A DNA stretch of 5,889 nucleotides. It comes from an uncultured Eubacteriales bacterium. Its GTDB lineage: Bacteria > Bacillota > Clostridia > Christensenellales > QAND01. A program made the position numbers and the translations under genes. The notes under the pieces are model-generated. The model saw nothing but the letters and a program-made list of their open reading frames with translations, did not search any database and had not been told where the DNA came from. This document shows, one piece after another, positions 1 to 5,111 of the stretch. Where the stretch lies: assembly GCA_900546685.1 (NCBI GenBank), contig UREB01000114.1:1-5889 (forward strand), written 5' to 3'. The stretch's first letter is position 1. Each line of letters opens with the position of its first letter.

Positions 1-294
1 ACTGGTTTAACGGCTATGCTGCTGTTGACCATTGCAAATGTTCCGGAAGAAATCATCATAGGTGATTATGCAGTCAGTGAAAAGTATTTGACAGTCTTTA
101 TCCAAAAACGTGAAAAAGAGTTGGCGGATGCCGGCGTACATGCGCCCAAATTTATGTTTGAGACGTCGCCTGATAATATGCAGCGTACCTTGTCGTTGAT
201 CAAAGAGCGATTTGGAACGGTACACGATTATCTTTTACAGATCGGAGTAGACAAAGCACAGATGGAGAAAATACGAAAAAGCATGGTCGAATAA
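1..294 (+). CDS. Tyrosine/serine protein phosphatase, IphP/Y_phosphatase3 type, C-terminal fragment
   Basis: The reading frame is open from base 1 and ends at TAA 292-294, giving 97 residues. It opens with TGLTAMLLL, which fits the segment directly after the catalytic Cys and Arg of the P-loop (family pattern HCxxGKDRTGxxAxLLL), so the nucleophile lies just outside the window. Next come the family features: a short helix, VPEEIIIGDY, then S-x-x-YL, and near the end a DYLLQIGV segment like the usual S-x-x-YL-x-x-xGV ending. Enzymes of this family remove phosphate from Tyr, and sometimes Ser/Thr or lipid substrates; the substrate here is unknown. The ATG at base 16 is internal, not a start. No terminator is visible after the stop; the rpsO promoter follows within about 12 bases. 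In B. subtilis the gene before rpsO is ribC, so the upstream context differs. The family call is from motif memory and is fairly secure; the function beyond phosphatase is not. Confidence 0.75.
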   Translation, partial: TGLTAMLLLTIANVPEEIIIGDYAVSEKYLTVFIQKREKELADAGVHAPKFMFETSPDNMQRTLSLIKERFGTVHDYLLQIGVDKAQMEKIRKSMVE

Positions 295-305
295 TGGAAA
301 AGTAG

Positions 306-334
306 TTTACAAAGCAATAGGGATATGATACTAT
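306..334 (+). promoter_or_regulatory. Sigma-A promoter for rpsO (extended -10)
   Basis: The -35 box is TTTACA (306-311) and the -10 box is TACTAT (329-334), with an ideal 17-base spacer. A TG one base before the -10 (326-327) makes it an extended -10 promoter. Transcription would start near 340-342, giving a leader of about 80 bases before rpsO. The promoter of the M16 gene (3692-3720) has the same TGnTACTAT arrangement, which supports both calls. Confidence 0.6.
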
Positions 335-344
335 TTTTCTGTCA

Positions 345-392
345 ACCGCGTTCTGTGTTGTGCGCTGTTCTCCGGCGGCAGGCACGGGCGGT
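345..392 (+). promoter_or_regulatory. Structured rpsO leader, possible S15 autoregulatory element
   Basis: The GC-rich leader can fold by hand into an irregular long hairpin. ACCGC (345-349) pairs with GCGGT (388-392), GTGC (360-363) pairs with GCAC (382-385), and GCUG (364-367) pairs with CGGC (376-379) through a G-U pair next to G-C pairs, capped by a short loop. Ribosomal protein S15 represses its own mRNA in several bacteria by binding leader RNA that often mimics the G-U/G-C motif of its 16S rRNA site. The position, directly before the Shine-Dalgarno sequence, fits that role. The pairing was drawn by eye without energy calculation, so the regulatory function is inference. Confidence 0.35.
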
Positions 393-423
393 GGGGGTAT
401 TATCATAAAAGGAGTATAAGAAC

Positions 424-687
424 ATGACTAAAGAACGTAAAGCAGAAATTATGCAGCAGTTTGCCACCCATGAAGGGGATACCGGATCTCCGGAAGTGCA
501 AATCGCACTTTTGACGGAAAGAATCAATCATCTGAACGAGCATCTAAAGCTCAACAAAAAAGATCATCATTCTCGTCGTGGTCTATTGCAGATGGTTGGC
601 CGTCGCCGCGGCCTGCTTAATTATCTCAAGGAAAAGGATATTGAGAGATACAGAAAGCTAATTGCTGAATTGGGTCTGCGCCACTAA
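424..687 (+). CDS. rpsO: 30S ribosomal protein S15
   Basis: This 87-residue protein is the size expected for S15 (88-89 residues in most bacteria). It binds 16S rRNA in the central domain early in assembly of the 30S subunit platform, and also takes part in an intersubunit bridge. The family signatures are all present: GDTGSPEVQ at residues 18-26, the RNA-contact block DHHSRRGL at 47-54, and the basic GRRRGLLNYL stretch that follows. ATG 424 is preceded by AAGGAG at 409-414, nine bases away, so the start is secure. The gene has its own promoter at 306-334 and a foldable leader. A hairpin with a U-tract follows at 697-726, and pnp lies 79 bases downstream, the rpsO-pnp pairing conserved across many bacteria. 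Confidence 0.98.
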   Translation: MTKERKAEIMQQFATHEGDTGSPEVQIALLTERINHLNEHLKLNKKDHHSRRGLLQMVGRRRGLLNYLKEKDIERYRKLIAELGLRH

Positions 688-696
688 GCCACTTAT

Positions 697-726
697 TAGA
701 GCGGGTGTTACTCGCTCTATCTTTTT
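697..726 (+). terminator. Rho-independent terminator/attenuator between rpsO and pnp
   Basis: TAGAGCGGG (697-705) pairs with CTCGCTCTA (711-719), with one G-U pair and a five-base loop, followed by TCTTTTT (720-726). This is a compact terminator stem with a short U-tract. I see no convincing sigma-A promoter between it and pnp, so partial read-through from rpsO probably supplies pnp mRNA. The hairpin would then set the S15 to PNPase ratio and could also be an RNase processing site. Confidence 0.75.
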
Positions 727-747
727 ATACCGGGCACGTATGCCAAG

Positions 748-753
748 AAGGAG
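748..753 (+). promoter_or_regulatory. Ribosome binding site of pnp with long spacing
   Basis: AAGGAG at 748-753 is the only good Shine-Dalgarno sequence before pnp. It lies 13 bases from ATG 767, longer than the 6-9 bases at the other genes here. No other in-frame start codon lies closer. Together with the protein alignment, this fixes the pnp start at 767. A small GGCA/TGCC hairpin (733-744) sits just upstream. Confidence 0.6.
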
Positions 754-766
754 TAGAAAACGAAAG

Positions 767-2881
767 ATGGAAGAAAGAATATTCACAACAGAGGTGGCGG
801 GCAGAAAGCTGACCATCGAAACCGGCAAGTATGCACAGCAAGCTGGCGGCTCTTGCATTGTGCGCTGCGGCGATACGGCTGTGTTGGTAACGGCGACGGC
901 AAGTGCCAAGCCGCGTGAAGGCATTGACTTTTTCCCGCTGAGCTGCGAATTTGAAGAAAAAATGTATGCAGTCGGCAAGATCCCCGGAGGGTTTATTAAG
1001 CGTGAAGGCCGTCCTACGGAAAAAGCGGTGCTGACGAGCCGTTTGATTGACCGCCCGCTTCGTCCGCTGTTTCCCAAAAACTATAGAAACGATGTACAGG
1101 TCATTGCCACGGTATTGTCGGTGGATCAAGACATTCCGCCGGCAGTATATGCAATGATTGGCTCCTCGGTTGCTTTATCTATCAGCGATATTCCCTTTGC
1201 CGGCCCAACGGCTGCCGTGGTAGTTGGCATGGTGGATGGCGAATACATTTTGAATCCTACGCTAGAGCAAATGGAGGCTTCTCGTTTGAATCTGACCGTT
1301 GCCGGTACAAAGGATGCCGTGATGATGGTAGAGGCTGGCGCTAAAGAGCTTTCTGAAGACGAAATGCTGGAGGCCATTCTGTTTGCACACGAAGAGATCA
1401 AAAGGATCTGTGCCTTTATTTCCGATATTCAAGCAGAAATCGGTGAAGAAAAACAGGTCATCGCGCCGGAAGAGCACGACGAGGACTTTGATGCCAAGGT
1501 CACAGAAGCTGTAAAAGAGCGTGTAGAATGGTCCTTGGATACTTTTGACCGTTATGAACGCGAAGCACGTCAGGAGCAGATCAAGCAGGATGCATTTGAA
1601 GCGTTTGGGGAGGAAGATCCGGAGAAAATCAAACGCATCGATGGAATTATTTATGATCTTACAAAGCAGGTTGTGCGCCGTAAAATTACCCAGCAGGGTG
1701 TGCGCCCAGATGGCCGTAAAACGACGGAAGTACGCCCCATTTGGAGTGAAGTCGGCATTTTGAAACGCCCGCATGGTTCCGGTGTATTTACCCGTGGACA
1801 AACACAAGTTATGACGATTTTGACGCTGGGCTCTATGAGCGAAGTTCAATCCTTGGATGGGCTGTCTCCCGAGCACTGTAAGCGGTATATGCATCAATAC
1901 AACATGCCGCCGTATTCCGTGGGCGAGACGCGTATGATGCGTGGCCCGGGGCGTCGTGAAATTGGCCATGGCGCTTTGGCAGAGCGTGCATTGGAACCCA
2001 TGATTCCAGATGAGGAAACATTCCCGTACGCATTGAGACTGGTTAGCGAAGTCATCAGCAGCAATGGCAGCACTTCTATGGCGAGCGTCTGTGCTTCTAC
2101 GTTGGCATTGATGGACGGCGGCGTGCCGATTAAAAAGCCGGTTGCCGGGGTTGCCATGGGGCTTATCAAAGACACCGAAAACGATAGCGTCACGATCCTA
2201 ACCGACATCCAGGGCCTAGAGGATTTCTTAGGTGATATGGATTTTAAGGTGGCGGGTACCAAGGACGGCATTACTGCAATCCAGATGGATATCAAAATCA
2301 AGGGCATTGACCGGGAAATTTTGACCCGTGCTTTGGCGCAGGCTAAGGAAGGCCGTATGCATATCCTAGGTAAGATGATGGAAACCATCGACCAGCCTAG
2401 AGAGCATCTGTCCGAATATGCGCCTAAGATCGTATGCTTTACCATCAACCCAGAAAAGATTGGGGAAGTAGTAGGTCCGAGGGGGAAAACAATCAATAAG
2501 ATCATCGCTGAAACCGGTGTTACGATTGATATTGAAGACGACGGCAAAGTTTACATTTGCACGCCGGACCAGGAAGCAGCGGATCAGGCGCGTAAGATGA
2601 TCGAAGGCATCGTCAAGGAAATTGAGGTTGGCGAAGTTTACCTTGGCAAAGTCGTGCGAATCATGCCGTTTGGTGCGTTTGTTGAATTGTTGCCAGGCAA
2701 GGATGGTATGGTTCACATTTCCAAATTGGCACGTGAACGGGTGGAAAAGGTAGAGGATGTTGTTAATATTGGGGACGACATTCTGGTAAAGGTCATCGAG
2801 ATTGATGATAAGGGACGCATCAACTTGACCAGGAAGGATCTCTTGCCGCCAGAGCCTAAAAAGGAAAAAAAGGAAAAATAA
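767..2881 (+). CDS. pnp: Polyribonucleotide nucleotidyltransferase (PNPase)
   Basis: This enzyme degrades RNA from the 3' end using phosphate, releasing nucleoside diphosphates, and can run in reverse to add tails. It acts as a ring-shaped homotrimer in the cytoplasm. The 704 residues match the family length (about 700-710). The domain order is complete: first RNase PH domain from about residue 10, with FFPL, GGFIKREGRP and RLIDRPLRPLF; a helical linker; a second RNase PH domain with the phosphate-site GRREIGHGAL (R396, R397, H401), SSNGSTS and the metal-binding block GDMDFK (D486, D492, K494). It ends with a KH domain with VGPRGKTI (GPRG 570-573), an S1 domain from about residue 622 (LGKVVRI, FGAFVELLPGKDGMVHIS), and a Lys/Glu-rich tail. 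The frame is open further upstream, to base 662, but that part overlaps rpsO and has no family similarity. ATG 767 gives MEERIFTTEVAGR, the normal N-terminus. A strong terminator follows at 2899-2927. Confidence 0.98.
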   Translation: MEERIFTTEVAGRKLTIETGKYAQQAGGSCIVRCGDTAVLVTATASAKPREGIDFFPLSCEFEEKMYAVGKIPGGFIKREGRPTEKAVLTSRLIDRPLRPLFPKNYRNDVQVIATVLSVDQDIPPAVYAMIGSSVALSISDIPFAGPTAAVVVGMVDGEYILNPTLEQMEASRLNLTVAGTKDAVMMVEAGAKELSEDEMLEAILFAHEEIKRICAFISDIQAEIGEEKQVIAPEEHDEDFDAKVTEAVKERVEWSLDTFDRYEREARQEQIKQDAFEAFGEEDPEKIKRIDGIIYDLTKQVVRRKITQQGVRPDGRKTTEVRPIWSEVGILKRPHGSGVFTRGQTQVMTILTLGSMSEVQSLDGLSPEHCKRYMHQYNMPPYSVGETRMMRGPGRREIGHGALAERALEPMIPDEETFPYALRLVSEVISSNGSTSMASVCASTLALMDGGVPIKKPVAGVAMGLIKDTENDSVTILTDIQGLEDFLGDMDFKVAGTKDGITAIQMDIKIKGIDREILTRALAQAKEGRMHILGKMMETIDQPREHLSEYAPKIVCFTINPEKIGEVVGPRGKTINKIIAETGVTIDIEDDGKVYICTPDQEAADQARKMIEGIVKEIEVGEVYLGKVVRIMPFGAFVELLPGKDGMVHISKLARERVEKVEDVVNIGDDILVKVIEIDDKGRINLTRKDLLPPEPKKEKKEK

Positions 2882-2898
2882 AATTCCTAAAAGCAGCA

Positions 2899-2927
2899 AA
2901 GGAAGCCATATACATGGCTTCCTTTTT
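2899..2927 (+). terminator. Rho-independent terminator after pnp
   Basis: AAGGAAGCCAT (2899-2909) pairs perfectly over 11 bases with ATGGCTTCCTT (2914-2924), with a four-base ATAC loop. The U-tract runs through 2927. It lies 18 bases after the pnp stop. It implies that the ylxY-like gene downstream is transcribed separately, although no clear sigma-A promoter is visible in 2928-2985. Confidence 0.9.
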
Positions 2928-2999
2928 GATTGGAAAACAAAGCGCTACGGACAAGTTTTCTCCTTCTTTTGCATATACATAGCCCGAGGTGGAGTGCAC

Positions 3000-3695
3000 A
3001 TGAATACAAGAGCGAAAAAATACTTTGCTATTAACATTGTCTTGCTGCTGATGATCGCATCCATTTATCTGGCAACCAACGCTGCCATGCTTCAAAATGT
3101 ATTTGCACAGGTAGGGCAGTCTCCCATCTATAAAGGAAATTCAGAAGGCATTGCCTTTTTGCTAAGCGGACAGGAGGGTAAAAAGGAGATTGCAGAGGCA
3201 GCAAAACTTGGCCATGACAACGGAATTGTATTTTCCATTGCTGTCACTGCGGAGCAGTTGGAAAACGATCCGGAGGAGATTCGCGCTATGGAGGAAATGG
3301 GGCATGAGATCATTCTTCAAGGGATGATAGATACAAAAAAATTGAGCAATGAAGAGATCCGTAATCAACTGCACAAAGAGATGGGATGCTATGAAAGCAC
3401 AATGGGGAAGCAAGTCCGGTTTTATATGCCCTATCGCCAGCAAGCAAACGGTGCCATTAAAAATGCCTGCAAAGAACAGGAAATCAATATTGTGCTATTT
3501 AGCCAGGACGGTAGAGCGATTGTGCATAAAACAGAAGAGGAATTTGCGGATATATTGATGGGACAGCTAAAAAAAGGAGACTTCGTATATTTAGATGCCA
3601 AGACGGTAAATGGATCTATGCTATCGGCTGTGCAGAAAAGCCTGCAAGAAAACGGATGGAAAAATCAAAATATTTCACAATTGCTCATTGATTGA
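3000..3695 (+). CDS. YlxY-like polysaccharide-deacetylase-fold protein, apparently without catalytic residues
   Basis: The 231-residue product has a basic N-terminus, a hydrophobic segment at about residues 10-30, and a V-F-A|Q site after A36 that fits signal peptidase I, so it is probably exported or membrane-anchored. SPIYKGN (41-47) and the following AFLLSG resemble the start of the YlxY domain. The remainder follows the NodB (carbohydrate esterase 4) fold pattern: EEMGHEI (98-104), TMGKQVRFYMPYR (134-146), and KKGDFVYL (191-198). Known NodB enzymes use TFDDG, HxxxH, RPPYG and a C-terminal LxH. Here these read FLLSG, LQGMID, YMPYR and YLDAK, so the metal-binding Asp and His residues and the catalytic Asp and His are absent. 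The position between pnp and the M16 gene is that of B. subtilis ylxY. ATG 3000 is preferred over GTG 2994 because GAGGTGG (2986-2992) then sits seven bases away rather than one. A structural or binding role is possible; the function is unknown. Confidence 0.75.
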   Translation: MNTRAKKYFAINIVLLLMIASIYLATNAAMLQNVFAQVGQSPIYKGNSEGIAFLLSGQEGKKEIAEAAKLGHDNGIVFSIAVTAEQLENDPEEIRAMEEMGHEIILQGMIDTKKLSNEEIRNQLHKEMGCYESTMGKQVRFYMPYRQQANGAIKNACKEQEINIVLFSQDGRAIVHKTEEEFADILMGQLKKGDFVYLDAKTVNGSMLSAVQKSLQENGWKNQNISQLLID

Positions 3696-3720
3696 AAGAA
3701 TTGGGGAAAACTGGTACTAT
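3692..3720 (+). promoter_or_regulatory. Sigma-A promoter for the M16 peptidase gene (extended -10)
   Basis: TTGAAA (3692-3697) and TACTAT (3715-3720) are 17 bases apart, with TG at 3712-3713 forming an extended -10. The -35 box overlaps the stop codon of the ylxY-like gene (3693-3695). Transcription would begin near 3727, giving a leader of only about 20 bases, just enough for the GAGGAGG ribosome binding site at 3734-3740. Confidence 0.65.
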
Positions 3721-3746
3721 AAGAGGAACAAAAGAGGAGGACGATC

Positions 3747-5006
3747 ATGTATTTTGAACGAACCTTGGAAAATGGGGTCCGTGTTGTCGGACAGAAAATA
3801 GAAGGGTTTCGCTCTGTAAGCGTAGGGATTTGGATCGGAACGGGATCCGCCAATGAAGTAGCGGTAGAGGAAAGAGGGGTTTCTCATTTTATCGAGCATA
3901 TGCTCTTTAAAGGGACCGAAAGGCGTACGGCTCAACAGATTGCGGCCGAGATGGATGGCATGGGAGGCATTCTCAATGCGTTTACCTCTAAGGAATGCAC
4001 CTGTTACCATGCTAGGATCGTAGATGAAAAGCTACCGCAGACGCTGGATCTGCTTTGTGATATCGTATTCCATGCTACGCTGGATGAAACAGAGATGCAA
4101 AAAGAAAAGGGCGTTGTTCTAGAGGAAATCAACATGGTTGAGGATACGCCGGAGGATCTAGTGCATGATCTGCTTTCGGAGGCGTATTTTGGGGACCATC
4201 CGCTGGCTCGTCCTATCTTGGGTACCGCAGAGAGTATCGCAAACATGACCAAGGATATCATGCTGCGATATTTGGAACGGCAGTATGTGCCGGAAAACAT
4301 CGTGTTTGCAGCAGCGGGCGGCATTGACTTTGAGGCGTTTTGTGATCTGGTAGCCGAGCAGACAAAGCATCTGAAGCCTTCGGGCCGTAAGCCCTATCGC
4401 TATGAGGCCTTTGGCGCTGCAAAGCCGCGTTTTTTATCTAGGGTAAAGCCGATTGAACAGGCGCACCTTTGCTTGAGCATGCCGGGTTTTAGCTTAGAGG
4501 ACGAGAGGATGTATGCATTGAATGTTTTTAACAATGCGTTTGGCGGCAGCATGTCCTCTCGGCTGTTTCAACAGATTCGTGAGCAACGGGGCCTGGCGTA
4601 TGATGTATATTCCCATCCTTCGACCTATGTGCGCAACGGCGTATACTCTATCTATGCGGGCGTTACGGCTGCTAAGGCGGTGGAGGTATATCAGCTGCTG
4701 TTGGATGAAATGCAGGATATTTTGAAAAACGGCTTGAGCCAAGAAGAGTTTAATCGATCTAAAGAGCAGCTAAAGGGCAACTATATTTTGGGGCTTGAGT
4801 CTACGAGCTCTAGGATGAATGCCATTGGCCGTTCCATGGTGATGACAGGAAAGATACGCACAGCTGAAGAAACCATTGCCAGCATTGAAAAGGTGACAAT
4901 GGAGGATATCCAGGAGATTTTGCCGATCATATTTGATAGGAATAGGCTGGCGGGAAGCGCAGTTGGGAAGATTGATGAAAAGGCTTTGAAGGCCGTGCTG
5001 CAATAA
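3747..5006 (+). CDS. M16 family zinc peptidase (MlpA/YmxG-like, pitrilysin/MPP type)
   Basis: This 419-residue protein has the length of the small bacterial M16B peptidases related to the mitochondrial processing peptidase. The inverted zinc motif HFIEH is intact (H47, E50, H51), and the distal Glu lies in GVVLEEINMVEDTPED (E126 or E127). The second, non-catalytic half carries the substrate-binding pattern SSRLFQQIREQRGLAYDVYS, with the conserved R278/Y285 pair. Both halves are complete, so the protein should be an active endopeptidase. There is no signal peptide, so it is probably cytoplasmic. The start is fixed by GAGGAGG (3734-3740), six bases before the ATG. In B. subtilis the homologue mlpA (ymxG) lies in the same position, downstream of pnpA and ylxY; its substrates are not well defined. 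The gene has its own promoter and terminator here. The family is certain; equating it with mlpA rests on gene order. Confidence 0.93.
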   Translation: MYFERTLENGVRVVGQKIEGFRSVSVGIWIGTGSANEVAVEERGVSHFIEHMLFKGTERRTAQQIAAEMDGMGGILNAFTSKECTCYHARIVDEKLPQTLDLLCDIVFHATLDETEMQKEKGVVLEEINMVEDTPEDLVHDLLSEAYFGDHPLARPILGTAESIANMTKDIMLRYLERQYVPENIVFAAAGGIDFEAFCDLVAEQTKHLKPSGRKPYRYEAFGAAKPRFLSRVKPIEQAHLCLSMPGFSLEDERMYALNVFNNAFGGSMSSRLFQQIREQRGLAYDVYSHPSTYVRNGVYSIYAGVTAAKAVEVYQLLLDEMQDILKNGLSQEEFNRSKEQLKGNYILGLESTSSRMNAIGRSMVMTGKIRTAEETIASIEKVTMEDIQEILPIIFDRNRLAGSAVGKIDEKALKAVLQ

Positions 5007-5025
5007 CCAGTTCATGCATTAATAT

Positions 5026-5055
5026 AAAAGGCATCCACTATGGATGCCTTTTTTT
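5026..5055 (+). terminator. Rho-independent terminator after the M16 peptidase gene
   Basis: GGCATCCA (5030-5037) pairs with TGGATGCC (5041-5048) around a three-base loop, and is extended by A-T pairs from an upstream A-run. Seven T bases follow (5049-5055). It ends the M16 transcript about 20 bases after its stop and separates it from dpaA, so dpaA needs its own promoter. Confidence 0.92.
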
Positions 5056-5081
5056 CATTGGCAAATGGAGAATGAAAGGCG

Positions 5082-5090
5082 CATACAATA
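5082..5090 (+). promoter_or_regulatory. Possible mother-cell sporulation promoter -10 (sigma-E/sigma-K type) for dpaA
   Basis: CATACAATA fits the -10 of sigma-E promoters (CATACAnT) and of sigma-K promoters (CATAnnnTA). It lies between the M16 terminator and dpaA, with a leader of about 15-20 bases before the AGGGGG ribosome binding site (5099-5104). In B. subtilis the spoVF operon is expressed in the mother cell under sigma-K. The -35 region (around 5061-5067, GCAAATG) matches neither consensus well. A sigma-A reading (TTGGCA 5058-5063, TACAAT 5084-5089) has good boxes but a poor 20-base spacer. Confidence 0.45.
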
Positions 5091-5111
5091 TTGTCGTTAG
5101 GGGGATGAAAG

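Noticed and set aside
662..766. N-terminal extension of pnp from the upstream in-frame ATGs/alternative starts
   Set aside because: It overlaps rpsO and the terminator hairpin, has no family similarity, and the ATG at 740 lies upstream of the Shine-Dalgarno; the normal PNPase N-terminus begins at 767.
1262..2547. Long reverse-strand ORFs of 217 and 235 codons inside pnp
   Set aside because: They lie entirely within the conserved pnp coding sequence, have no sensible ribosome binding context or recognisable domain, and are mirror-frame shadows.
2948..2979. Sigma-A or sporulation promoter before the ylxY-like gene (CGGACA with TATACA, or CATATACAT)
   Set aside because: The sigma-A boxes are 20 bases apart and only 4 of 6 match each; the CATATACAT box does not fit sigma-E, sigma-G or sigma-K consensus well. 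A promoter must be near, but I cannot locate it.
2994..2999. GTG start for the ylxY-like gene
   Set aside because: The Shine-Dalgarno GAGGTGG ends only one base before GTG 2994; ATG 3000 has a normal seven-base spacing.
5105..5111. ATG 5105 as the dpaA start
   Set aside because: It is in a different frame from the DpaA protein and sits directly on the Shine-Dalgarno sequence.
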